A DNA stretch of 64,000 nucleotides from Helopsaltes ochotensis (lineage: Eukaryota; Chordata; Aves; Passeriformes; Locustellidae). The notes under the pieces were generated by a model. That model made no database searches. It worked only from the letters and a program-made list of their open reading frames with translations, and was not told where the DNA came from. Where the stretch lies: NCBI GenBank assembly GCA_013400155.1, contig VXBM01000426.1, positions 310,001 through 374,000 of the forward strand, read 5' to 3'. Of the stretch, positions 1 through 12,900 are shown in pieces (within the stretch, counting starts at the first letter, position 1; the number at the start of each line of letters is the position of its first letter). The position numbers and the translations under genes were made by a program.

Positions 1-3000
1 GGCTGTGATAGCAAACCAGCTATCTAAGTAAAACTTAAGTATTTTAAAAAACTAAGTATTTAAACTAACACAGTTCAAACTAAGTATTGAACCAGTCCCA
101 GACTGACAAATGCTAAAAGCAGGTCAGTCCTCACATGGCTCTGACAAGCATTGAGTGCTGGATCCTGATCTGACTGTGCAGGGACGTTTCATCCCTGCTG
201 TGAAATGAGTGGTGTAGGTCACTTAAAGGGTCACCATCAAAGGCATTGCTGAAAATGTGCCTTAATATAAAATTGCAAAAGCACAACAAAGGTTGTTGGC
301 AGGGTTTAGTTACTGCTTACTGCATGGATAACACAGGCAAAGGAAAATCAAATTTGAATCAATTTGGAGTGATGTATGCAGAGGCTGGAATGAAAAGAGA
401 AAAGGGAAAAAGGTAAAGCAAACTCTAGGTTGAGTCAGGAGGTTCAGAGTGAAATCCCTTCCTTTCTAAACTCTTCAGGGAGGAATCTCAGTGCAGTTGG
501 ACCCAGTCTCAGGCTTGGACTCAACAGTTATGTCCAAAAGATTTAGCAGAACTTAATCGTAAAAGCATTTAAGTGTTACATTAATTATTAATCAGCTGTA
601 AGCATCATGTAGATTCAAGGTAATAAGATGTCTATTGTTTTATAGCGTGTTCAAGTCAGTGCAGACACATACACAAAGGTATATATAGATATACAGACAA
701 ATGTGCAAAGGTAACACACACCTGTATGGATATGTACGTATACATGGGAATAGGTATTAAAAAATTCCCTTCCAGAATCAATGAAAGACTCCTGTTAATC
801 CTTTTTTGGGGATTGCTGGAATTTTCTGAAATTCAAGTGAGAGTGGTACCGCTTCACTCGGGCTGTAATTCAGCTAAGGAATGTTCCAAAACCATCAGGG
901 AATGACTGATTGTTCCTACTCCACCTTGTCCAGGCAGCAGGAGCTCCTGGTACAGTTCAGGAATGCTTCACCACCGAGCTCTTGTGCAAGGGCCAGGCCT
1001 GATAGGAACTGCTGAAATTGCAGAGCAGGCCAGAGGTTGGGAAAGAGGATGGATGCATCACCACAAATCACGGTGCTCTCCCAAAAGGGCTGCAGGAGCA
1101 GCTGTCAATTTGCTGAGGATGGTTTCTGGGTGAAATGGGAAGTGGCAGGAGAAGCAGATCTTTCCAGTGTAACTGCTGAAAGTGAGAGGGAAATGTAGTT
1201 GGGAAAGACTTGTTAGGGATGTTCTGTTTTAAGTTGCTCAAGCTAAATGTAGATCGTTTGTTTAGAAAAGTTTCTAGAATTTGCTTCAATACTTCAGATA
1301 GATCAGCTGCAGCAGCATCTACAATGTTGTGAGACGGAGTGGAGTGAAGTTCTGATGGTGGTGGTGTTTCTAGGTCAGGTAAAGATTGCAGGAGTGAGTT
1401 TGGACAGGAGGGCAGAGCTGCCTGCTCAAGGTGTGCAGTGATGTTTGTCTGGAGCTGTAATAGCTGAACTTGGGCTGTTGTGCTGGATCCCAAAGTCAGC
1501 AGGAGCCTGGGGGAAGAGTTGTAAGTGGGAGTTGTCAGTGGTGCCTGTTTTGGCTGGAGTCACAAACATGACAGTGGCTGAACAGGGGAAAAGGCTCCAT
1601 CAGGTCAGTGTCCTGGCAACAAATGAGGAAATAATCTCTCCTGCATAAAGGAAGAGAAATCCTGGCCATCAGCAAGGGGGGAGGAGGAGGAGATGAGAAA
1701 AGGCCCAGAGTGTTCTGCCAGTGGTGAAGCACCACTGTCCTATCCCTGCTCCACAGTAAATTGGGGATAGTCTAATAAATCCTGTGGGTGGATGTCTGCC
1801 AGTTCTGCTAAGGGTATTGTCCAGACACAGACAGTGTCTGCTGTTTTTCTGGAGGTAGATTGCAGACAGCCTTGTTTGTGCTGATAGAGAGGAAGGCAGT
1901 GCAGGATCTCTGAAGGATGTGTTGTCACACTGACACCCCTGCAGCCTCAGTTGTGTTGTGTCCTCTGCCTGCTCAGGAGATCAGTGCTGCTTTGATAGAG
2001 GGGATGATCACGGCCCCAGACACTGACAAGTGTAGATGATGCTTACAGACTTTGAAAGACTGGCATAGATCAGCTGCGTGCTGCCTGAAAATATGAAAAA
2101 CAAGTGCTGATTCAGGCACTATGGGTGGGAAGGAACATCTCACCTGGTTTCAAACATCTCATTTCAAACTAATAGTGGTGTCAGGCACTGATACTGACTT
2201 TATTGGTGGCTTTGTTCCACTTTTGGGGAAAAGCTGCTCTTAAAATACTGTTGCCCTTTGTTAGTTTTTCCTTAAGTTGTTCCTTTGCTTGTATCATCAT
2301 TGTTACAGATTCAGGTACCAGGTCATGTCTCAGGACCCTTGGGTTATTTTATGGATGTAGTATGAATGGCAATCTCTCTATCACTAAAGTTTTATATGTA
2401 GGGGAGTAATTCTGAGTCATTTGGATATTCTCTTCCAGCTGTAGAGAGGGTCTAGTAAAGCCCAGCTTTGTTCAAAATTGTGTGTGACTCATCTGTACAT
2501 CTGTTTTCACTGCATTTGTGCCTAGGCTCAGTTGGAGAGTAAGGCCCTAATTCTGCAGGCCTAGTACCCAAATTAAAATAAAGCAAGCAGTACAATTGCA
2601 GCTTTCATTTTGTTCTGTGCTTCAGAGGCAATTTTTAATGTTCTGTTCATCTCTAAGGGGAACTTCATGAAGCTGGGAGCAGGGGCCGCATGACTGCTCC
2701 TCTAGGATGGCAAGCAGGCAGTGCTGAACTTGAAGGGCAGATCCTTTCTGAATTTGAAAAAGGACTGAAGACAAACCAAAGTGGTGTTTAAGATTGATGC
2801 TGTACAGTGAAGGTGACTGCTAAATTGAATTGAAGATGCAGAGCAGCATGCCAGCATGGCAGAGGTTCTCCCTTACGCCACATTTTTGGTACTGCACAGT
2901 AACTTCATCTTTCAGCTGTATATTACTACTGCTGCTTAGTTTGATTGTGGCAACTTGAAATAACGTATCTAAAAATGAGTTAATAAGGTTTATTCCTTGG

Positions 3001-6000
3001 TTGTCATCAGTATCTGTGGCTTTCACAACCATATTGATGTAACCAGAAAATATTCCATGTGTGCCTCTGTATAAGCCTGAGAAGAATGGAAGTGGGAAAC
3101 TGATGATGAAAGTGAGGTGAATACCCATTGGAACTAAAAATGAGGGAAGCCATTTATTTTCTCTCTTCAAGCCTTCAAAAATAGTAAAATCCCTCCTCAC
3201 AAAAACAGGTGAGGAAAGTTGAGAGGGGAGAAAATATTTTTTTTTCTTACACTGGTTTATAGTTTTCAGAGGAGCTAAGTAGGGAATGCTGTAAAGATGG
3301 ATAAGAATTAGGAGGCAAACTGCATTTTTAGAATTAATAGAATATTAGAATTAATACTTAGAAAGTGGAATTCTCATTAGTGTTACTGTATTTAATCTTC
3401 ACCTCCAGAAGTCTTAAAGTAGTAAATTAAAGAGGGGCCTAAAGAGGAGAGGGGTCTTTTTGAAGAAAACCAGAGAGAAGTAATACTGCTGTGGATGAGA
3501 ATGTTCACTTGAGGAAATAATGCTTTCATGTGGTGTACTTAAAACCAAACTCCAGCAGGGAGCATAGAGCCTGATTTTTGTGGAAGACTTGGTAAACGAA
3601 GCACTGCTGAGTTCTGATTTGGGGAGGTGAGGGAGCAGAGCAGTGGGGTTGTGGTGTGTGCATTGAACATTCATAAACCTTGTGCACACAGCAGGAGTGT
3701 TCCTATTTCTGTCTCGAGAACTGTCATGGGTAGGGAGAGTTATTGTTTGTGAAATCATTTATAAATAACTCTGGTTGCTTGTGTTAGGCTTAGAAGCAGC
3801 TCAGGAACTGTATAGAGGAGAGAAAAGTTGAGGCATAATCAGTTTGCATTCAACTCCTCCAGTGTTTGTGCTGGGTTTAAGTTTAAGCCTCGCCTTTTTT
3901 GTGGTTTAAAATAGCATTTGGAAGTGTGCAAGCAAGTGTGTAGTGGGTCCAGAGCAGGACTCTGCAAGCACACCTCCACTTGGGCTGCTCCTGCCCCAGG
4001 TCACACAGGGGTTTGGGAATGCCAGATGGGTGTTGGGAGTTCTTGAGACTGGGATTTTCTGGCTGTCTCCACGTCTTAATGGCGTGAATTTTGAGACACA
4101 GAGGCAGATGCTCCACAAAATGGCCATGAAAAGTAGTCAAGCTGAATTTTCTGTGCTGTTCAGCTGTAGTGACAGTCATTCATTGAAAGAAGAGCTCAGA
4201 AAAACTTTTAAGTTAGTTCTTTAATGTAATGAGTTAATATTGGAGCTCTTGGGAGTTCAGTGCATTGGAGCTCTGTTTGTCACTTCCATGCTTTGCTGGT
4301 TTACAAATCTCTGTTCAATAAGTTGGCAGCCTGCACAAGAGGTGTTACCTTACAGAGAATGCTCATGTGGAGATGCTGCTGGATGCAGAAAATGTGTAAG
4401 TTAAGACATCAGAATCTTAATGGAGCTTGAATGCTCTGGTCAAAACGTTTGGTTTCTGAGCAGCAACATACAAAAATGGTTCTAATGTCAATGTTGTCAC
4501 TACCAAAGAGACACAGAATTTGGAAAGTTCAAACTCTGAGCTTTGGCCTGTTAAATGTGCTTGTTAATTCATGAATCACCAATGTTTATTCATACAGCAC
4601 AATCGATAGTAACATCTGTTGCCTCACTTGATGCTGCTTTGCACATTTAGATTGTTGAAGCAGATCTTCGTCTGCTTTGTCTTCATGAAGTTGTTTCATT
4701 CTTAATTTCAGTGGTTTGTTGCAGAGTTCATTAGAAACCTCAGTTTTGGGCCATTTGCCTTTGTTACCAAAACTATTGTGTGGATTTATTAGCACAGCAT
4801 TCCCACCTGTTTGCACACCTTCAGAGAAGGAGCACAGTGCTCCCTTCTCCCTGGTGTGAGCATTTTGTTTTCATGTTTTCATAAGAAAAAACCACTCATT
4901 CTTGTGCCAAGATGGAGAGAAGCACAGAACTGTGAACACATTTCAGGGAATTTTCACCCTTCAAAGGGACTCTGGTGATTGTAAACTGTCTCCTGAACCT
5001 TGCAGGAGGCAGAAGTGAGGCCCTGGCTCAGCAGAACTGCTCAGCTCAGCCCTTGCTGGGACTGAACCTGCTCTGCCCTTAAATGTCTCCCTTTTTTGGG
5101 ATCAAGGGAAAAGGGCAAGCAAGATTCATTAAGCTGAACATCACACAAGCACAAACAGCAATAAAGGAAAGCAGTCAACACCTTAAAATAATTGAACCAG
5201 GTCCTAAACTTTGCACTTTAGTGAAGATTGATGTGCCTCCCACTAGGAAAGGCTGGTGAACTCAAAGAAAGGAAAGAGGGAATAATCTTACAGAAAGTTT
5301 TCATAGCTGCAACCTTCGGGGATTGGTTGTCACATCTTTTTTTATCAACTAGGAAGGGAAAATTGAAATAAAGTCCTTGATTACAGCTGAAATTACATTT
5401 TTATAAGTGTGGGTTTTATAAAGACTGTACTTCAGCAAAAGTGTGGCTCCAGTGTCGTCTTTCAGTGCATGGCTTTGGTTAAATCAGCTCTGGCTGCAGG
5501 TGTGGGATTTTAAGAGTGATGTTGTGAATTTTTTAGGTAAGTGCGAACCACAGGGCTTCTGTTTTGGTGGTTTTTGCTCTAAGTGTGGTAGGCTGCAGAT
5601 GCAGGGTGTGCCAAGCACAAGGGAGATGGTGATGCCTTGGGAAGGCTGACCTGGAACAGAGAGTGGTCAGAGCTAGAGAATAAAACAGATATTTATTGAA
5701 AGGCCTTTAGGGCACACCTTGGGCAGGACAAGAGGCTGCACCCAGAGTAGACCCAAAATGGACAAACAGTCATGAGGTCTTACTTGTGTAAGTTTTGGTC
5801 TATTTGCATATTGGAGTTTAATTGTCCAATTACAGTTTCAGGTTACGAAGTTCCATCCTTCTTGTTTCTCTCTTCAGCCCACCTTTGTGCTTTTGGGCCT
5901 GAAACTTGTACCCATTGTCCTTGGTCTCCATCAGGAAAAGGATTTGTTTTGTGTCCCTACCCTGTGAAGAGCTGAGTGACACTGAATGTGAGGCTCAGAA

Positions 6001-6884
6001 ATGCATCCCTAGGCAGCACAGAATCTGAAAAACATGAAAGATAAAACTGAGGGCATCAGTGGGTGTCAAATAAGCATCATTCCCTCTGCAGAGAAATGCC
6101 AGGTTTGGGAAGCATGGATGGCAGGAGGAGTTCTGGAGAGTTAGTGAGAGTTGTGATGAGATCAGTGCCAAGAATTCTGAAGGACAGATTCCTTCAGATG
6201 TGCGTTTTTGAGAGTTGGTATTGAAATCTCTTGCACTCTTGCACAGTGTCAGCCCAAGTAAATGTGAAGGCCTGAAAGCAAAGTTACAAGTGCAAAATAA
6301 GAGCACAGGAAAATCCAGAAATACATTCAATTTGATTTCCTAGGACTAGAAGTAAAGAGGAGGAGATAACCTTGATGCATCTCGCTCATATGTAATTGAA
6401 AGTAAGATTTCAGTAAAAGCAGGGGTTCTTCCAGGGAAGGTTTGACAGGCTTAGGAATACACTTCATTTCCTAGAGGCTGTGGAACAGAATCAGGATGCT
6501 TCCTGTCTTTTATGAATTTTAAGCTCAGGAAATAAATAAAAGGAAAATTTAATTGAATAGGAGTGCATATCAGTAACAAAAACTGCTTTGGAAATGCCAG
6601 TGCTCTGTGTGGTAGCAGCCCTGGCGCTTCAGTCTTGGCAGAGCTGAACTCCCCATCAAAGGAGGATGCATTTACCATGTCTGTAGGGCAGATGAGCATT
6701 TTTAGTAATGAATTGAGTGGCTTAAAGAGAAATTTCAAGGTAAACTTCCACTGCAGCTTAATTATATTTTTAAGTAAAATTGGATTTACGGGTTGGTTTA
6801 AATTAGATCTGCCAATTGGGACTTGAAGAAGGGCTTTATGCTTGCATAAATAATGTTTTTTTCTTTTTTTTTTTCTTTCAACAG
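1..6884 (+). other. UBE2F: UBE2F upstream intron (partial)
   Basis: No gene supported. The sequence is AT-rich and unique-looking, with a mildly repetitive (AC/TA)-rich patch near 660-745. Open frames of 126 and 141 codons on the minus strand have no recognisable domain. I found no exon for UBE2F residues 1-39 here, so the interval is read as intron because the next coding exon begins mid-codon at 6885. Confidence 0.7.
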
Positions 6885-6914
6885 AGGTTGCAGACCTTGA
6901 AGCTAATTTACCTT
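6885..6914 (+). CDS. UBE2F: UBE2F coding exon (30-nt microexon, residues 40-50)
   Basis: The acceptor 'tttcaacag' ends at 6884 and the donor 'gtgagt' starts at 6915. The exon supplies the last two bases of the Glu40 codon, then VADLEANLP, then the first base of the Cys50 codon. It lies at the start of the UBC fold, in the first helix. Both ends interrupt a codon after its first base, so skipping would keep the reading frame. A long T-rich tract (about 6856-6880) precedes the acceptor. The exon before it is outside the window. Confidence 0.93.
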
Positions 6915-9900
6915 GTGAGTATAACATTTAATAGTATGCATTTTAAGGGGGAAAGGACCATGGAAGTGAACATTTTGACTGAAGTATGAATGCTAAGGGT
7001 ATTTGTTAACTCAGGGAAAGCTGTGCAAAGCTCCACCACTCTGGCTTGAGCTCTCTGTTGCTTCTTTTCATGGGGCTGTGGAGAACTGGAGCCTCATGAG
7101 TGTCCTTTGGAAGGAGTATTGATAATTTGTCTCCAGTTTTTGATTGCTGGGGAGTGGCAGCAAAACTTCCATAAAGCACCCAAAAGGTTCCTGGGACTCA
7201 AGGGTGCAGTTGGTGCCTCACTCCTGTTCTTTATTCTCTGATTTTCGAAACAGGAGATTCTGATTTGGGGACAGAGCAAATAGCTCAGCTCTCAGGGAAG
7301 ATGAAGTCAGCCTGCAGCTTTTTCACTTCAAGATGTAGCCTGATGTCTTTGTTAATAGTGAAAACACTCAAGAAAACTGTTTTTTTAAGAGTGATATAAT
7401 ATGGTTTTACACCTGGAATCCTACTTGAGATACAAGCCTTCCTTAAAGGCAGTTATAGAGAATTTACACAGAGTAATTTTAGGTAAACTTTTTACAATAT
7501 AGATTCTGTCAGAGGCTAACAAATACCTGAAGAATGTGTGGTTTCAGTTAGTACAGTGTGAGTGCATTGCTAGGGTTTGTGTACAGTTCTAGGTAAGGTT
7601 TTCCAGGCAAATAGGGTTTATAACTATGATACTATTTAGCTCCTTGGCTACAGAAAGGGAACAGCCAGCTGCATGGGTTAAGAAGCTGAAGGCTGCATAA
7701 TATGGGTGATAAAATATCCATGATAAACTCATCTCTTCGTGCCAGCCAACAGTGGAGAACTTTCTGTCTGATGTAAATTATTCTTTTGCTTCACAGGTAC
7801 ATGTAAAGTGAATTTTCCCGACCCAAACAAGCTCCATTACTTTCAGCTAACTGTAACCCCAGGTAATTTTTTTTCGACATGGTACTTTTTGTGTTGGTGT
7901 TTAGGAAATGTAATTCCAAGAGGAATTCCAATAAAGCCTTGAGTCAAAGAAAGTCTGGCTGTAATAGTGATTATTTTATTAATGGGATGGGGAAATTGGG
8001 CTGAATTTGACAACCAGGTTCCAGTAAAAAGGCCTTCAAAAATGAGTAGGGTTAGGAAATACTCGGGTCTTGTTTGCTTACTTTGATTGAGAACCTTTTT
8101 CCTCTCAGCCAGTTTCAAACCACCTTGATTTATTTTTGCCTTACAGCCCTGTTCGGTTGTGTGTTCCCTTGTGCCGATTGCTTGGTTCTGCAGAGGTGTA
8201 GACAGAGATTACCAGGGTAACACTGCTGGCAAACTGCAAGCTAGGCACGCCTGAAGATACTTAACAAGGAGGGATGCCTGACAATCCTTACATTTGATTG
8301 TTCAAATAAGCGAAAATCAGATTTTTTTATTATTTACACAGCTTGAGTATCCTGTGAAACTCTTGCTGGCAGGCTGGTCAGTAAAAGCATTTTCATAAAT
8401 TATCATCTCCATGTAAGTTTCCTAATAGCCACCTGAAAGAAGTGTTTTCTGTTCATTTTAGAATTGTTGGTTGTGTTTTATGGATGAATTTGCATGGAGG
8501 TTTATTTAAACTTCATGTGCACTTCTTGTGTTTGAGAGTGTGCAGCTGCTTAAATGAGAGCGTTGCTGTGTGCAGTGCACTGAATGGTTCCAGTTGGATG
8601 TGCTGGGATCAGTCCCCCTGCCTGCTCGTTTTGTAGGTGCCCAATTTCTGTAGATGCCTTCTGACAGCGGAATTTGGGTGGTTATCCTGGTGAATTACCT
8701 GGAGAAACAGCGGTGTGTGCACTTAATGGAGTGCCTGGAATGTTTCTGTAATCCAGCACTTTGAAGCCAGAGCAGCGCTAGGTGTCACTGTTGCTGTTCA
8801 TTAGCCCAAACCAACTGGCCCTTCCTCCAGCAGGAATTTTGGGTGGTCTCTGTTAACATGTCCATTCATGTGACTCCCTTTTGTGATGGAAAGATGAGCG
8901 AGGCTGCCCTTGTCAGTGTAATTAAAAATAAATGCAGGAGCTAATCTAAGAGCTTTGGCCCTGTCATTCTGTGTTGGAGTTGTGCTCATATTTACTTGGT
9001 GGGTGTTAATTCTGCTTGCACCAAATGCCCTTCACTTTGCATGATGCCCCTTTGTTATATTCTGGAAAGGAGCCGACTTTACAAGAGCATCACTGTGCAA
9101 ATGAGTGATGCATGAAAAAACGCTGTCCTAACTCCAAGGTGTCTAAATCCTAGGAATTGTTTTGTCTGTTCACTGCTGTGTAGCAGGATGCTGCAGGCAG
9201 AAACCAGCTGTTGAATGCAGGGCATGGGTTTTGTGCCAGCCTCATTGCTGAAATGATCTTGCCAATGAGATGATCTTAATTAACATTTTGTTACTCTAAA
9301 TATAGCTGCACAGCTGAAGTCTTCTGCAATTGCAGCCCGCCCCAAGTAAACATCTATTTTCAGCTGTGCATAATTCAGGTAGAATCTTGTGATCAGCCAT
9401 AGCTTAGCACTCTAAAGCAGTACAGACCAAGAAAATCTTTGTAGTTTTCTGCCTCTCTTTCAATATTGAAGTTTTCTCTTGTGTATGCTAAATCTTAGTT
9501 TTCCTTGAGGCAGCAGAGTGATTGTCACAGAAGTTTTATGGCTCAAGCAGGCTTGAGCCAACTCTTTTTGTATTGTCTGAACAGTATTGCCTGAATCTTG
9601 ACTTTGTTCTGTGCAGTCATTTTGAATGTGGCTGGTCTTGAAAGGACAGTAAAAGAGCCTTCCTTAGGCTTTCACAAAAAGACTAATTTGATTAAGAAAA
9701 TAAACTTGACCACGAAGCAGAAATCCTTACCAGGTCCCTTTCTCAGCACCTCTCACAGCCACCTTTCTCAGCCAGTATTTAATGCCACAAAATTATGACA
9801 GGGAATTTTTAATTTAAAATGATTTTGTAGAAAATCTTGATGAGGGTGGCTGCTTTTTCCCCACGTTGAAGAAACTCCAATCCCTGTATGCTCCAGCTTT

Positions 9901-12900
9901 CTGCAGTGCACCATCAGTGGATATTTAGCAGCACATGTTAGAAAATGGCTAGACTTGGATTTTTCTGCTGCAGAGGACAAAACTCCGTGTTCCCAAGGCA
10001 GGCATTGCTGGTTTTCTCTGCTGTGTGAAGCTTCTCTTCCCTTTTGTCATCTGAAACAGTTGTTCTGCCTTTGAAAAATACCCTTGTGCCACCACTTGCC
10101 TCTGTTCTTATTTTTGCACCAGTATCATATAGGATTAAAATCTAGGGAAAATAAGGAGATAGATGCTTAGAATCCAGGCTTACTGCACTGGTATTTAGAG
10201 CACAAAATTGGAAGCTGAGGCCTGAAAACATGGTAATGACCTGGAAAAAAATAAAGGAGGTGACTTTGGGTAGCTTATAAGTGAAAAATCCCAGAAGAGT
10301 AAGAGCAGTAAATGCGATTTCCCTGCAGTTCCTAGGCTGCTGGACTAGTCTGAGGTTGGTGTGGATATTTGAGTGGCACTCTAGGGGAATTAATAAAGAC
10401 CATGTTTTCTGGTGAAATGCTCACAAATATTGGTGAGCATGGCTGATTCAGGGAGCTACCATCCAAAGTGCATCCTTTGTGGCCTGCCCTAATTATCTTG
10501 CATTTTCTTCCAAAGTGAGGAAATAATTTGGTTAAGTGTTTTCCAGAGCACTTTCAGGCATTAAAACACCCTGCAAACGCAAGCTAAGATTAGTCAGGTT
10601 GTTGGTAATGAAACTTGAGACTGAAGTGGGAGGAATGCTTGCTCTGTTAATACAGATTGAAGACATAAATTTAAGCAGTAGGAGGAAAACTGTGGCTCAG
10701 ACATGCTCCCTTTTTAGCAAAAGTCTCTGTGGCCAGCTTCCTAAGTTATGTGTTAAAGCTGTTTCATTTGATGGGTTTATTTATAGCTCTTTCCTCACTG
10801 TTAGCTCTGCCAGAACTTTTTTCCCCATCACTTTTCCATGCCTGAAAAGTTGAAGCTTTCTCTCCCAGTCTGAGAACCTATTTACTTGAGACGCTGAAAG
10901 ATTACTTCATTGTGAAGGGTTGTCTTGTTAATGCAGTGCAAGATTTCTGGCTGGGTATTGAGGCTCTCCAGAATTTCTAATATTTTAATATATTTTAAAT
11001 ATATTTAGTATATATTAATATATTTAATATATTTTGAGTGATTGGTAATGAGTAGCTTTATTGTTGCTTTAAAAACCCAGAGGGAGGATTGTATAAAAGA
11101 GGGGAGGAGAGATGTCTTGCTCTCCTAATTGTATAAACGTGTCCTTGCTTATTTGATAGGAGAGCCAGTAGCTTACCCAGTGTGGTTTGTGATTGGTGTC
11201 TAGGAAAAAACAAAATATAAAATGAGCTGTAATTTGAGGCAGTGATGAATATTGAGTTGTCTGGGAGGAAGACTTGATCTGAAAGTTCTTGAGTGTTCCT
11301 GTTGGACAGTGATTGCAGTGAGGGTCCATTAAGCATTAAGAATTTCCTTGGACGTAAGACGCATGTGGGTCCATCCATCAGCAGCATTTATTTCATTTTA
11401 GCAGGAGTGGAATGTGAAGAGCTGCTGCATGCTTTGCTTCAAGTCCAGCAAATCAAGGAACTAGTGAAATTAAGCCAAGGAAAACTACTTTTGTACTTGA
11501 AAAATGTGGCAATTCCTGACACTTGGTTAAAATGCATTGCAGTGCTAGATGGTGGATAAAGTGCAGTCAGCTGTCTGTGTTCTGTTGGATAAATGTGGTG
11601 TTAGAGCTCCTGGGGGGTATTGGACCATTTTGCCAATGATTCCTTTCTGGAACAGTGTCTCACTCTGAGTGAGACATTTGAGTTGAGAGTTGAGACTCTG
11701 AGTTGAGATTCTGAGTTGCACATTTGACAGGTAACAGAAGGGTATCAGTGCAACTCACCTCTTCTTCAGCAATGGCTTGCTTTACTGATTTTTGTCTCTG
11801 TACGTTTAAAACCAAAAGATAAATGCTTTTATCTTGCTTTTTTTTCCCTATAAAAATGAGTACATGTCCCTTTACTTTCTAGTGAAACAGAGTGTGCCTA
11901 AAATGGCTTAATAAATCCAGCACACTGCAGAATTGAGTTGGAGTGGGAATGGAGAATGGATTTGAAAAGCAGATCAGGAGACAGCAACCTGAAGGAGGAT
12001 TTTGATGACCTCCAGTAGACAAGCTAGGGTTTTTTTGTGGTTTGGAACAAGCTTGATAATAACAAAATTCTTCTTAGTCCTTCTGTGAACTATGGATTGT
12101 TTCACGGAACATTCCTTCGCAGTGTTGGTTTAAGAAATATAAAAAACCTGCATTGTATAATGCTAACCAGCCCTCCTGGCCTTCACTGGAGTGCTGGAGT
12201 GCTCCAGGTGGTTTGAGCCAGAGCATCCCTCAGATGTCTCAAACCCCCAGTGTGGGCTGGGTACCTGTTTCCCTTTTTTTAATGAAAAACCTCAGAAATG
12301 GCAATGCCAGACACATTTCAGATCCCTTGCAAGCATTTCAGCTACCAAGCACAGCTAGTTCAAGAGTTGCTGACTGTCATCCCATTCTATTAGCCCTGGT
12401 TAAATGTAAGTAGATATTCTGCTAATGCCATATTTGAAAATGCAGCCATTTGAATCACTCAGGACTGAGGCAGAGAGACTGACGTGTTTTCCTGACAGAA
12501 ACACCATACAACGAAAGAGCCTGCTTGCTCTTACTGAAGTGCACTCTGAAACGTGCTCTTGCACACAGCATTCACACTGCTCACCAGGATGGCCAGCACA
12601 AGTTTGGGAAGATGTGCTCAGTCCTGGAGCAGGATTTAGCAATGCATCAGGAAGTGCAGGATTTCTCCAGCTCATTCCAAGGGTCACTGATGTGCTACTG
12701 CCTGCCACGTGCCAGGGTTTTCTTCCTACAGTGAGAAGTTCAGTCCAAGGTTCCTCTAGCTGGGCATCCCTGTTCCTGTGATCAGGATGGTGGATTTTTT
12801 CTGGCACTGTTGGCTCTCCTGACTTCAAATTCCTGCTGTAAAAACATCGGGAGTGCAGGAAGGCATGATGCTCACACATTCCTTGGATTAGGTGGCAGCT

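Noticed and set aside
1068..1493. 141-codon minus-strand open frame
   Set aside because: No recognisable domain, no splice or promoter support, and it lies in UBE2F intronic sequence. This length is expected by chance in a 64-kb window.
2820..3200. 126-codon minus-strand open frame
   Set aside because: The middle part has a slightly protein-like composition, but I recognise no family and see no flanking gene signals. A protein database search returning a conserved hit would reopen it.
3871..3930. Possible LTR-like start ('tgctgggtttaagtttaagc')
   Set aside because: No matching second LTR, no target-site duplication and no retroviral coding sequence nearby.
1..6884. Search for UBE2F 5' exons (residues 1-39)
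   Set aside because: No sequence encoding the expected N-terminal peptides with a fitting donor was found, so they are placed outside the window.
9300..9420. Possible conserved non-coding element with two inverted 'cagctg' motifs
   Set aside because: It looks ordered, but conservation cannot be judged from one sequence. Cross-species alignment would decide.
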